A DNA stretch of 64,000 nt from a virus, in IMG/VR virus record IMGVR_UViG_3300005466_000027, positions 1-64,000 of that record; one strand, 5' to 3'. The first letter of the stretch is position 1, and each line of letters opens with the position of its first letter. The position numbers and the translations under genes were made by a program. The notes beneath the pieces are model-generated. The model was not told where the DNA came from. It was given only the letters and a program-made list of their open reading frames with translations, and did no database searches. Positions 16,032-23,964 of the stretch are shown piece after piece.

Positions 16032-17401
16032 TTCTTCCGGTAGCTCTCCAGCAGTTGCAAAGCCGCGATCAACCGGCTCTCGTTTTCGGCCTTTGTCTCT
16101 AGTGCCGCGGCTACGGCATCGTCCACCGTGCCTGGGATCATTAGCCGGTAGACCTTGATAATCTGCTTCTGCCCCCGCCTGGCGAGACGGGCGATCATCT
16201 GTTCGTAGAGTTCACGCGAATAGGTCAGCGTGATCCAGAGCATCACATGCGAGCCATATTGGAAATTAAGGCCGTGGCCGACACTCGCGGGGTGGGCGAC
16301 CAGTAGTGGCACTTTACCGGCGTTCCACAGGTCGATGAGAGCCTGCTGTTCCTTCTGCGTCTTGGCATCGGCGAAAAACTTTGCCTGGGGAAACTGCGAC
16401 CGGATGCGCGATTGTTCGTGCTGAAAGATCGTGGCGACGAGTATGGGGTGCCTCTCGTGCTTCACGATCCGCGCCATCTCGTCGAACTTCAAATTGTGGA
16501 CCGGATGCACTTCACGTTCCTCATCGTAGACGTGGCCACTGGTGAACTGGAGCAGCTTCGTTACGAGTGCCGCGGAGTTGGCCACGTTGAGCGTTTTGTC
16601 CTTACGCAGTTCCATCACCAATTCCTTCTCCAGTTTTTTATATTTCGCCTCCAGTTCAGCGGTGAATTTAATCTCTTTGTCCTCAATCTCGGTATCGGGT
16701 ATGTCCAACCAATCGGAAGATTTGAGAGTAACGGTGATGTCGGAGATTTTCTCCTCCAGTTTGTCCTCGGTGTCGTGCTTCGGCATCCACGGTTTGAACG
16801 GTGTGGCTGGAGCGAAGAAATATCTTTTTTTAAATTCAAGGAAATTACTACCCAACCGTTGTCCTCCATCGACCAGCCGTACTTGGGCGAAAATGTCCAC
16901 CCACGAGTTGGGTATCGGTGTGCCAGTGAGCCCGATGTGCCGCGTCACACGGGGGACGTTGCGTCGATAATGGTTGACCCGTTTGCTGCCAGGATTCTTG
17001 GCCTTGGTCAGCTCATCGAAGATAACCACGTCGAAGGGCACCCCTGCCTTGCCACGGCGCTTAACCAGTGACACCAGTGTATTCACTCCGTCCCAGTTGA
17101 TCGTGTAGAGGTGAGCACGGCCTTCCAGGAAGTCCCGTTGCCCCTGTGGCTCGCGCAGGTTGGCAACTCGCATCCAAGGGAACCACGTTTTCACTTCGCT
17201 GGGCCAGGTAAGCAGGGCGACCCGCAATGGTGCGACGATCAACGCTGAAACCGCTTCACCTGAACGGAATAAGTCATCGAGGTGGTGAAGGCACACCGCG
17301 GTCTTGCCAATGCCCATGCCGACAAAGGCGAGAGCGTCGTTTGTGGATCGTAATTGATCCAGCATAATCCGCTGTGGCTCGTCTGGCGTGAAAAGGGGCA
17401 T
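16028..17401 (-). CDS. SNF2-family DNA helicase/translocase
   Basis: 457 residues with the superfamily 2 motifs in order: I VGMGIGKTAV (K33), Ia IVAPLRVALLTWP, II VVIFDELTKAKN, III GLTGTPIPNSW, V ASVGHGLNFQYGSHVM and VI QMIARLARRGQ. Motif II reads DELT rather than DEAH, as in many phage SNF2 proteins. SNF2-like phage helicases remodel protein-DNA complexes in replication or recombination. It sits in the leftward replication operon. Full-length, no obvious defect. Confidence 0.92.
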   Translation of the reverse strand: MPLFTPDEPQRIMLDQLRSTNDALAFVGMGIGKTAVCLHHLDDLFRSGEAVSALIVAPLRVALLTWPSEVKTWFPWMRVANLREPQGQRDFLEGRAHLYTINWDGVNTLVSLVKRRGKAGVPFDVVIFDELTKAKNPGSKRVNHYRRNVPRVTRHIGLTGTPIPNSWVDIFAQVRLVDGGQRLGSNFLEFKKRYFFAPATPFKPWMPKHDTEDKLEEKISDITVTLKSSDWLDIPDTEIEDKEIKFTAELEAKYKKLEKELVMELRKDKTLNVANSAALVTKLLQFTSGHVYDEEREVHPVHNLKFDEMARIVKHERHPILVATIFQHEQSRIRSQFPQAKFFADAKTQKEQQALIDLWNAGKVPLLVAHPASVGHGLNFQYGSHVMLWITLTYSRELYEQMIARLARRGQKQIIKVYRLMIPGTVDDAVAAALETKAENESRLIAALQLLESYRKK

Positions 17402-17407
17402 CGGATA

Positions 17408-17809
17408 TTATACCCCCTCCAGACCGAGCGCGCGGACGAGAGCCAGCACTTTTTGCCGGGCGGTTGCCTTCACGCACCTCACCCATTCCTCTGCACACAA
17501 GTCGCTTCCACCGACCAGCCATCCGTTGCGTGTGACTTTGCGAAGGCCCAGTGCGATGACTAGCTGCTGCGCGTAACTTCGGCACTGCTCATCCGACAGC
17601 TTCGCTTCAAGACCGGCGATGGCGTCGAGGGATGAGGTGTAGTCTAGCGTAGACCGCTTCCCGCGATGAAATTCGCCCCTCGGGTCAAACCATCCAGTAG
17701 CTGGTTGCGGGCCTCCTCCGTAGCTTGGCTCTACGCCCTGTTGAAAGCGCCACCCCGCCCACTTAGCCAGTCGCACGTTGATTTCTTGGTCAGTCATTTG
17801 TGCACTCAT
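17408..17809 (-). CDS. Phage ABA-sandwich domain protein
   Basis: 133 residues. The opening MTDQEINVRLAKWAGW, then YTSSLDAIAGLEAKL and YAQQLVIALG match the Phage_ABA_S domain family common in small phage early genes. Function unknown in general. It starts 6 bases from the helicase gene on the operon strand. The alternative start is the second Met, four residues in. Confidence 0.7.
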   Translation of the reverse strand: MSAQMTDQEINVRLAKWAGWRFQQGVEPSYGGGPQPATGWFDPRGEFHRGKRSTLDYTSSLDAIAGLEAKLSDEQCRSYAQQLVIALGLRKVTRNGWLVGGSDLCAEEWVRCVKATARQKVLALVRALGLEGV

Positions 17810-18172
17810 TTAGGCTCCTTTCGCTTCTACCTGCTGGCTCCTTAGGGCTTCCAGCGCGACCCTGGCTGTATCCAATTCACGAAGCAGGTTCGCCTCCGCG
17901 TCCCAGTGTTTATTCAGCCGCGCTACAACTTGGTTATGTTTGACGGTGGCCTCCATGATTCGAACATCGAGGGGGCGCTGTTGTTCAAGCCATTCGTTAT
18001 GCTCACGAGCAACCTTACCGGCTTCGGCTTCAGTAAATTGGCTGCCTTCGTCGTTGCTCCAGCAGACATTCCCGTCGGCTCCTTCGATCCATCCCCAACG
18101 ATTACCGCTTGTGCTCGTGTGGCGATTGGTCATGCACGACCACTTGCGCGTGTTATGTGGAACATCCTTCAT
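17810..18172 (-). CDS. Hypothetical coiled-coil early protein
   Basis: 120 residues. N-terminal aromatic WGWIEGADGNVCWSNDEGSQ suggests a small beta unit. The C-terminal ~60 residues form a coiled coil (LDTARVALEALRSQQ). ATGA overlap with the upstream gene supports the long start. A second Met is 13 residues in. No known family. Confidence 0.65.
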   Translation of the reverse strand: MKDVPHNTRKWSCMTNRHTSTSGNRWGWIEGADGNVCWSNDEGSQFTEAEAGKVAREHNEWLEQQRPLDVRIMEATVKHNQVVARLNKHWDAEANLLRELDTARVALEALRSQQVEAKGA

Positions 18173-18519
18173 TCAGTTTCCTTTCCGGTGAGGATTTCGG
18201 CCAGTTCGGCGTTATACTCCGCTGCGTATTCGCTCCATCGGCTGCTATTGAGCAACGAGATGAGCGTGCGGTCGCGCTGCTGAACCGCCAACTCAAGCGC
18301 CTTGATGAGAGCGGACCGATCTTCAATTGCCTCCAAAACCGTTTTAGCCATGCAGTCAGGGCACAGGTTTTCCGCGTCTATATCTCCCCACTCACATCCG
18401 TCCTTAAGCCCGAGAGTGCAGCCACAGGCGGGGCATGCTGGTTCAGATTTGTCGAATGCGGTTGCTGTAGCAGCCTCACAACGCGCCTTCATGTCGGCCA
18501 GGATCGTTTCGAGGGTCAT
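18169..18519 (-). CDS. Zinc-ribbon early protein
   Basis: 116 residues from the Met overlapping the upstream stop. The frame extends upstream but that part belongs to the neighbour. Two Cys pairs, CPACGCTLG and CPDCMA, can bind zinc. A C-terminal helix carries LEAIEDRSALIKALELA. Probably a small regulator or adaptor. No specific match. Confidence 0.65.
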   Translation of the reverse strand: MTLETILADMKARCEAATATAFDKSEPACPACGCTLGLKDGCEWGDIDAENLCPDCMAKTVLEAIEDRSALIKALELAVQQRDRTLISLLNSSRWSEYAAEYNAELAEILTGKETE

Positions 18520-18707
18520 TTTGTTTCCTCCGTAACCCAAGTGCGGATTGGGTAGATTTGATGGTCGCCGCCGAAGCCGTTCTCTTCCAGCATCCGACAT
18601 ACTGTCTCGGCTTGCGCTCGTGATCCGTGTGTGTCGGTAGATTCGTTTTCGGTGTTACCGAGATTCACCGGGCCTTTCGGCCATTTAGCGTGAGATACGT
18701 AGGTCAT
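18516..18707 (-). CDS. Small conserved-looking early protein
   Basis: 63 residues: TYVSHAKWPKGPVNLGN, then a helix with AQAETVCRMLEENGFGG and a terminal strand. Compact, with a layout like known small phage beta-alpha proteins. Both ends overlap neighbours by 4 bases. No function assigned. Confidence 0.65.
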   Translation of the reverse strand: MTYVSHAKWPKGPVNLGNTENESTDTHGSRAQAETVCRMLEENGFGGDHQIYPIRTWVTEETK

Positions 18708-19477
18708 TTTGTTCCTTTCAGCAACGCCTCTGCGCTGTCCCGATGTGGCATTAGTTCGTCGTCAATTGCGGCCAGAACCGTGTTCGTCTGACCGTTGTCG
18801 AGCGTCGCCTCCAATGGCCCGCGACCATTCAGCACAACATCACGCAGAGAGTCAGCAGCTTTCACCAGCGCCTCCACGACCTCACGCCAAGGCTGGGATG
18901 GGTCGTTAGCCCAAGGCGGGATGTTCAAAAACCCCTCTAACGTTTCCGCCAAGTAGAAGTTTCCAATAGGCAGTTTATTCACTTCCTTGTGAACCTCGCA
19001 GGCCGCCTTAATTGCTGTATACATCCGCGCGTTATCGGCTTCCAGCGTGCCAGCCTTTCCCGCCCAGACTGCGATTTCCTTAATAGCTGCGTCCCGCTCC
19101 GCTTTCACCTTTGCGAGTTCGGCAAGAGCGGCGTCGCGCTCGGTGCTAGCCTTTTCTTTTGCTTCTGCCCATCGCACCTGGTTATCAAACGTGAGCTTCT
19201 GTAGCCGGTCTGCGGCAGCCAGCTTGGTGACGCATTCTTTGTATTCGTTCTTCCACGCGTCCCGATCCTTCTCGCACTCCGCGAGCCTGTCGCGTGCGGC
19301 GGTTAGTTCGGTCTGCACGGCATGCAGTGCGTTCTCAACATGGTTGTAGGCGTTCTCCATTGCGTTGAGGGCTTGTGGCATACTGCCTCCTCGTAACTGG
19401 TGCTCACGAGCTTGGTTGAACCAGTATCCAGCTGTTTCAACTAGGTGCGTTCGTTTTGGCGTAGGTATCTCGCTCAT
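18704..19477 (-). CDS. Coiled-coil early protein
   Basis: 257 residues. Residues ~45-150 are a long coiled coil (LTAARDRLAECEKDRDAWKN; LAKVKAERDAAIKEI). The C-terminal part is helical with WREVVEALVKAADSLRDV. Similar long coiled coils occur in Ea22-like accessory proteins. No enzymatic motif. Part of the 14.4-21.0 kb operon. Confidence 0.7.
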   Translation of the reverse strand: MSEIPTPKRTHLVETAGYWFNQAREHQLRGGSMPQALNAMENAYNHVENALHAVQTELTAARDRLAECEKDRDAWKNEYKECVTKLAAADRLQKLTFDNQVRWAEAKEKASTERDAALAELAKVKAERDAAIKEIAVWAGKAGTLEADNARMYTAIKAACEVHKEVNKLPIGNFYLAETLEGFLNIPPWANDPSQPWREVVEALVKAADSLRDVVLNGRGPLEATLDNGQTNTVLAAIDDELMPHRDSAEALLKGTK

Positions 19478-20250
19478 TTGGAAGCCTCCATTGCTGCGGT
19501 GCTAGGTTCGTGGAGACGAATCCAGACGCCCCCCATTTCGGTGACTGGCTGGAATCGTGTCCAGCCCCACTGACCTTCAGGTGCGAAGTAACTGCCATCC
19601 GTGCCAGAATAGAAGATCGTCACAGGAATCGGCGCGCTGTCTTCGTCTTCATTCCACCACCAATAAAGCCCCTGATCATTTGGCGGTTCTTTTGTCCACT
19701 GCATCGCCCCGTCCGCTTTCAACTTCTCCACCTGCGCTGTTAGGTCGGCGATTTGGGCGTGGAGTGAGTCGCGTTCGAACATGGCGGCAGCCACAAGCTT
19801 AGGAACCTTAATGCAGAGAACGTCCTCCACCAACCCGCCGTCGTCCTGCGTTTTGGCTGCGTCTCCAAACATCTCTCCGATTTGGTTGAGAAGTCCGTGG
19901 TAGTAGTCTTCGTTACGAGAATGAAATGCCGCTGTATCGGTCCACGCATTGCGTTCATTAGTCAGCCTCTCCACCTCGGCTTTGCGCTCGGTATCGGACT
20001 CGGCGACTTGGTCGGTGAGAGCATCGGCGATGACTTCCTGAAGTGACACGGCTTGGCCTCGGTTGCTTTTCTGGATGTATAGGCGCATCGCATTTAGCGC
20101 CCGCTGTTGGATTGAGGTGGTCATAACGTCATCAGAGATAATGGATTGAAGCGCCCCGCAGCACGGAGTGGAGCCAACGCCGTTCTCGTAGATGGTGCCG
20201 CAGGCATCGCATTTCGTCTTCCAAGACCCTATTAGTGGTTTAATGGTCAT
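19474..20250 (-). CDS. Zinc-ribbon plus coiled-coil early protein
   Basis: 258 residues. N-terminal ribbon CDACGTIYENGVGSTPCC, a helical region, a coiled coil (ERDSLHAQIADLTAQVEKLK) and a C-terminal aromatic module GLYWWWNEDEDSAPIPV with WGWTRFQPVTEMGGVW. This last module recurs in phage accessory proteins, usually behind a coiled coil. Function unknown. A second start, MTTSIQQRALNAM, lies at residue 43. Confidence 0.7.
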   Translation of the reverse strand: MTIKPLIGSWKTKCDACGTIYENGVGSTPCCGALQSIISDDVMTTSIQQRALNAMRLYIQKSNRGQAVSLQEVIADALTDQVAESDTERKAEVERLTNERNAWTDTAAFHSRNEDYYHGLLNQIGEMFGDAAKTQDDGGLVEDVLCIKVPKLVAAAMFERDSLHAQIADLTAQVEKLKADGAMQWTKEPPNDQGLYWWWNEDEDSAPIPVTIFYSGTDGSYFAPEGQWGWTRFQPVTEMGGVWIRLHEPSTAAMEASK

Positions 20251-20253
20251 AGG

Positions 20254-20337
20254 TTATTCCTTGTTCTCGGTTGCAGCGACGGCCTGCGCGAGCGCGAGGC
20301 AGTCGGCTACGGGTTTGTCGAAGCCTTCGGGGTTCAT
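20254..20337 (-). CDS. Tiny hypothetical peptide
   Basis: 27 codons, MNPEGFDKPVADCLALAQAV then AATENKE. It fits exactly between two operon genes (4 and 3 bases gaps), which is why I keep it. An amphipathic helix is possible. Translation is unproven. Confidence 0.4.
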   Translation of the reverse strand: MNPEGFDKPVADCLALAQAVAATENKE

Positions 20338-20341
20338 GGGT

Positions 20342-20779
20342 TTAAAAATCGTCTAGGGTGAGTGGGCCTCGGCTGGGTGCTCCTCCATGTCCATTAGGAC
20401 AGGTGATACCAGATGGGGTCGAAAACTGACGATCACCACAAACGCTGCAGAAGGCCGTTTCCTTTTTCTTGGTATCGGGCTCTGCCCCATGCATCATCGC
20501 ATTGACCATCACTCTCCCGGCTTCCACCGTGTCTGCCACGCACACCGGCACACCCTGTCTCTTGATTTTGTCAATCTCGACTGCCTGGGCCGCGGTGGGT
20601 TTTTGACCGGCTCTTTTAAACTCGACGAAAAAGACTTCGCCCTTTGGGGTTATGAACAGACGATCCGGCACACTGCGGCGGCTGGGGCTGGTGAACTTGT
20701 AACAAAGACAGCCTAAGTCGCGAGCGTAGGAGCACACGTTGCTTTCGATGACTTTCTCTAGGGGGCCGGTGGGCTTCAT
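20342..20779 (-). CDS. VRR-NUC nuclease
   Basis: 145 residues. Core of the VRR-NUC (PD-(D/E)XK) fold: SVPDRLFITPKGEVFFVEFK with catalytic Asp, Glu and Lys, then AGQKPTAAQAVEIDKIKRQG and VPVCVADTVEAGR. The C-terminal extension has a zinc motif (CSVCGDRQF, CPNGHG) and ends LTLDDF. Such enzymes are structure-specific nucleases in phage replication or recombination. ATGA overlap with the upstream gene. Confidence 0.9.
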   Translation of the reverse strand: MKPTGPLEKVIESNVCSYARDLGCLCYKFTSPSRRSVPDRLFITPKGEVFFVEFKRAGQKPTAAQAVEIDKIKRQGVPVCVADTVEAGRVMVNAMMHGAEPDTKKKETAFCSVCGDRQFSTPSGITCPNGHGGAPSRGPLTLDDF

Positions 20780-20988
20780 CGGTCGTCTTTCCTTACTGGA
20801 AGCGCAATAGCCGACGGGCGGCGCTTAATCTCGAACATCTGAATCAGTGCGTGCGCTCCGGCCATCATATCTGAATGGCTTTCGGGGTACGCTAAGTCTG
20901 GACGCCACTGTTTGTGGCCCGCCAGAAAGGTTTCGATCAGGTCATTTGCGAGTGCTTGATTATTGTCACCGAGAGTGGGTTTTGGCAT
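20776..20988 (-). CDS. Small early protein, first gene of the operon
   Basis: 70 residues: LANDLIETFLAGHKQWRP and AHALIQMFEIKRRPSAIA. All helical, slightly basic C-terminus. A promoter-like sequence ends 6 bases before its ATG, so its mRNA may be leaderless. Not recognised. Confidence 0.65.
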   Translation of the reverse strand: MPKPTLGDNNQALANDLIETFLAGHKQWRPDLAYPESHSDMMAGAHALIQMFEIKRRPSAIALPVRKDDR

Positions 20989-20994
20989 ACTTCG

Positions 20995-21023
20995 TTAATC
21001 TCACGTCTTGCTGAAAACGTCAA
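20995..21023 (-). promoter_or_regulatory. Promoter of the 14.4-21.0 kb leftward operon
   Basis: On the minus strand TTGACG, 17 bases, GATTAA. The -10 ends 6 bases from the ATG at 20988. Flanking bases AAAATAGTT and TTTTCAGCAAGA are repeated at the promoter near 27.92 kb. Confidence 0.6.
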
Positions 21024-21026
21024 CAA

Positions 21027-21401
21027 CTATTTTCGACGATTCAACCTGGCATTGGTTTTCTGCAGGCATCCGAGGCAGTAAATCCGTGTTTCCAGTTGTG
21101 GGCTCTCGCACATCACGCAAACGTGGTCGGCCTGCCTGCGGTGAAAAGTGGTCATGCCGTGGTTGACTTTGCTTTTGCGGACGTGGGGAACCTTCTCGAA
21201 CTGCTGTCCTTTCTGCAGGGTGCCACTGGGCACAATAGCCATGAAGACTTGACGTGAGAGGTTCTCCCGAAGCTGGTATTTTTGCTCCTGCGCTTCCTTC
21301 ATCTTGACGTGGCAGGCGGCGACACCGTGAACACACAAGCCGTGGAAAGCGATGATCGCTACATCGTAGCGCCGGGTGTCTGGTTGAAAGTCGTAGTCCA
21401 T
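21027..21401 (-). CDS. Basic zinc-finger-like early protein
   Basis: 124 residues from the Met five bases downstream of the polymerase C-part gene. The upstream extension of the frame is antisense-free but overlaps the polymerase and is rejected. N-terminal MDYDFQPDTRRYDVAI, a middle rich in Lys/His, and CVMCESPQLETRIYCLGC near the end, a likely zinc site. Follows the polymerase genes, so probably DNA-related. Confidence 0.65.
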   Translation of the reverse strand: MDYDFQPDTRRYDVAIIAFHGLCVHGVAACHVKMKEAQEQKYQLRENLSRQVFMAIVPSGTLQKGQQFEKVPHVRKSKVNHGMTTFHRRQADHVCVMCESPQLETRIYCLGCLQKTNARLNRRK

Positions 21402-21405
21402 AATG

Positions 21406-22239
21406 TCAATCCTTTTTATAGAAGGGCACGAGCGCCCCCTCAGCCGCAATCGGGAGCCCCTCAGCCCAAGCGGGTAAATCGGTGAGTAACTTGACAAACT
21501 CCTCGGGGGTTTGCGTGGGTCGGGAATAAGCAAGAGCTTGATCGTGAATAAGGGCACAGATTTCGTATCCACCGTCTTCGGCGTTTTGTGCTCCGTTGCA
21601 CATGATGTCTGCGGCGACGGCCTGCGTGGCATTTTCCGCCCACACCCCGCCCCAAATACCTGAATTGTGTCCCCATGTCACGCCTTTGAGGTTCTGGTAA
21701 AAGCTGACCGCTGTGGTCCCTTCGAACTTGCCTGGAACGATCCGGGGCAGTGGATAAGCAAGCTTACGACCACTGGGCAACCGCATGAGGAGGAACTCGA
21801 TACCCCCAGTCGTGATGACTTTGAATGAGATGTGCGGGCCTGCGGAGAAAACCTCACCCTTGTGCAGCACCGCGGCTTTGGCCGCGTCATCCAGATCACC
21901 CCAGAAATCGACTACTTTGCTGTGCTTCTTGCGCCATGCCTTGATGGCCTTGAACTCCAACCCCTCGGGCAGATCGTAATTGCTTGGGGGTTTCTTGCAG
22001 GAATCGCGGAATTTCGGGGCACCAAGTCCGAAGCCCGCGCCCAAAATTAGACCCTTCCCAACAAACCGTTGAGGGAACTTGTTCACCTCTTTTTCCGGTA
22101 TGCCGTAGACGAATGCAGCCATGCGCTTATAACGGTCAACGCCTTGCTTGTATTCTTCCAGCGCGTCCTCTTGGCCAGCCAGCCAGCATACGATACGAGC
22201 CTCGATGGCTGCGAAATCAGCATCATGCAGAAAGCTCAT
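21406..22239 (-). CDS. polA: Family A DNA polymerase, palm and fingers part (split gene, C-part)
   Basis: 277 residues carrying the polymerase active site. Motif A is DADFAAIEARIVCWLAG (D8, E13). Motif B is R58-x3-K62-x7-F70-G71 (QRFVGKGLILGAGFG). Motif C is ALIHDQALAY (H232-D233-Q234), in which the usual Glu of HDE is Gln. The thumb and exonuclease are missing here and are encoded by the gene at 22484. The split falls directly before motif A. Overlaps the intervening small gene by ATGA. Confidence 0.92.
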   Translation of the reverse strand: MSFLHDADFAAIEARIVCWLAGQEDALEEYKQGVDRYKRMAAFVYGIPEKEVNKFPQRFVGKGLILGAGFGLGAPKFRDSCKKPPSNYDLPEGLEFKAIKAWRKKHSKVVDFWGDLDDAAKAAVLHKGEVFSAGPHISFKVITTGGIEFLLMRLPSGRKLAYPLPRIVPGKFEGTTAVSFYQNLKGVTWGHNSGIWGGVWAENATQAVAADIMCNGAQNAEDGGYEICALIHDQALAYSRPTQTPEEFVKLLTDLPAWAEGLPIAAEGALVPFYKKD

Positions 22240-22487
22240 AAGAAAGTCTCTCCAGAAGAAATAACATCCTCAATTTTATAAGCGCCGTTGGGGTAATGTT
22301 TGATGCCGTGTTTTGTGCACAAGGTCACCCACCCACAGGGATTTGCTGGGTAAACGTAATCGGTGGGTTCGCCGCAAAATTCGTGGTACGCCAGCCCATT
22401 CCGAACTTGCATAACCAAGACTTCACACGTAGGGGAAATGGGTTGACTCAGCCAGTTTTTTGATTTGTAGGGAAGAGGAGGAATCAT
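22236..22487 (-). CDS. Small protein inserted between the two polymerase genes
   Basis: 83 residues with ATGA overlaps to both polymerase halves. Contains CEVLVMQVRNGLAYHEFCGE and CGWVTLCTKHGIKHYP, a four-Cys arrangement that could bind zinc. No homing-nuclease or intein motif seen. It may be a subunit that helps the split enzyme assemble, or an unrelated insertion. The ribosome site GGAGG for it is embedded in the last codons of the upstream half. Confidence 0.75.
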   Translation of the reverse strand: MIPPLPYKSKNWLSQPISPTCEVLVMQVRNGLAYHEFCGEPTDYVYPANPCGWVTLCTKHGIKHYPNGAYKIEDVISSGETFL

Positions 22488-23665
22488 TGCGCGTCCTCCA
22501 CAAAGTGTCTGATACAGCTCGAAATCACCTGCAGCGGTGGCCCGTAAACCAACTCCACCATATCCCTTGACATACCTGCACAGATGTCACGGTAAGCCTC
22601 CTCGCTATTATCAATAGTAGGGCGCTTCATATTTTGAAATTGCACCAGGGAATTTGTCGATCTACCCGTGGTAGCTCCATGGTGATTCAGCATCCCCCGT
22701 ATCCGATTATCCCCCGGCCCCACACACGCGAGCATGGTCTGCACTTTCTTGATGGCAGCGTAGCTCACGGATGCCCGCAGAGCGAGTGCCTCGCGAACCA
22801 CACATGGAACGTATCCACCACTTTCGTCTTCAAGAAAAGTTTCCACCGTAGCCGCCTGCAAATCGCCGTACGGGTATCCCGCCGTCTGCGCCCAAGCGAG
22901 CACCTTCGCTCCCTGCGTAAACTCCAAGCCCGTCAGATCTTTAAACTTCTTCGACACGATTTCCGTTTCCTCGTCGATCAGCTTTTGCGCATGACGCAGA
23001 GCTGGTATATTCACCGTTACGCCGCGGGCGTTGATAATCTCATGCAAGGTGTAGTTGCGGTTGTTGATCGGATCATCGAAGTAGGCCAGGCGACGCGCCA
23101 CCTCCTGCTCCGCACGCACGTCCTGACGGCAGTAGTCCACAAAGCGCATGAAGTCTTCGGGGTCGTCCTCCGGGTGAATCCGACGCACGGGCACACCATC
23201 AGGGTTTTTCTTGGTCGGCTTCTTCGCGGGCTGCATCATGGAGAATTTCTTGATGAGCCGCTTGCCGTCTTTGTCCTTGATGACGGTGCCGAGAAACTCG
23301 CTGAGCTTTTCCAGTTTGGCCGGGAGAGCTGCACGACGGGCAAGGGACATGGTGCAGCGGAAGCGCTCGATGGCTGGTGGCCGTATGCCCCAGGTTTTCC
23401 ACATCAGCGCTTGGCTCATCGCGTACTCAAATTGTGCATTGTGGGCGACCACTAACACGCTGGGGTCTTCCAGCGCATCCCAGTAAGGATCGAGCTTGGC
23501 CAGCTCTGCATCCGGCATGCTCCTCCACCACGCTACGGGTTCTTCGTTGTCAAAGGCCATCGCACAGCACAGAATCTCTGTGGATTTGTCAAGGCTATAT
23601 CGGTAGCCTCCGACTTCGGTGATGTCGGCTTGACTGAAGGACTCGTAGTCGAGGTGAAGGTGCAT
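22484..23665 (-). CDS. polA: Family A DNA polymerase, exonuclease and thumb part (split gene, N-part)
   Basis: 393 residues. N-terminal DEDDy 3'-5' exonuclease: LHLDYESFSQADI (Exo I), VVAHNAQFEYAMSQ (Exo II), YCRQDVRAEQEV (Exo III). Then a thumb-type helical region and the conserved GATTGRSTNSLVQFQNMKRP, after which polymerases normally continue into motif A. Here the protein ends CIRHFVEDAQ and the rest is a separate gene. The Met at 23665 is chosen because the exonuclease begins there. The longer frame adds non-homologous residues. Confidence 0.92.
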   Translation of the reverse strand: MHLHLDYESFSQADITEVGGYRYSLDKSTEILCCAMAFDNEEPVAWWRSMPDAELAKLDPYWDALEDPSVLVVAHNAQFEYAMSQALMWKTWGIRPPAIERFRCTMSLARRAALPAKLEKLSEFLGTVIKDKDGKRLIKKFSMMQPAKKPTKKNPDGVPVRRIHPEDDPEDFMRFVDYCRQDVRAEQEVARRLAYFDDPINNRNYTLHEIINARGVTVNIPALRHAQKLIDEETEIVSKKFKDLTGLEFTQGAKVLAWAQTAGYPYGDLQAATVETFLEDESGGYVPCVVREALALRASVSYAAIKKVQTMLACVGPGDNRIRGMLNHHGATTGRSTNSLVQFQNMKRPTIDNSEEAYRDICAGMSRDMVELVYGPPLQVISSCIRHFVEDAQ

Positions 23666-23676
23666 GTATGCGGGAA

Positions 23677-23961
23677 TCAGCGGGAGTAATCCCGTTTCTC
23701 GTCGAGCAGAAGACGCATGTAGCAATCTGGGCAAACATGCCCAAGGGTAGGTCTGTTACCTACCGCGAACCACACTGCGGTGTTCTGGCATCCTGGTGTC
23801 AGACATGGATAACGTGTGTCCTTATTCGCTGCCACCACCTCACTCCTCGGCAGCGAAGGGACGCAGGTGCAAGGCTGCCCCGCTTCCACGTCCCGCGCAC
23901 AGAAGTGGCAAGGACGGGATTTGGGACGCGGATCGCGGTCGATGTAGTAGGCGTGGTCCAC
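23677..23961 (-). CDS. Cys-rich zinc-finger protein
   Basis: 94 residues. Cysteine pairs CHFCARDVEAGQPCTC, CLTPGCQN and CPDCYMRL indicate two zinc sites. Between SSB-like and polymerase genes, 3 and 11 bases spacing. Likely nucleic-acid or protein binding. Not assigned to a family. Confidence 0.7.
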   Translation of the reverse strand: MDHAYYIDRDPRPKSRPCHFCARDVEAGQPCTCVPSLPRSEVVAANKDTRYPCLTPGCQNTAVWFAVGNRPTLGHVCPDCYMRLLLDEKRDYSR

Positions 23962-23964
23962 GGC

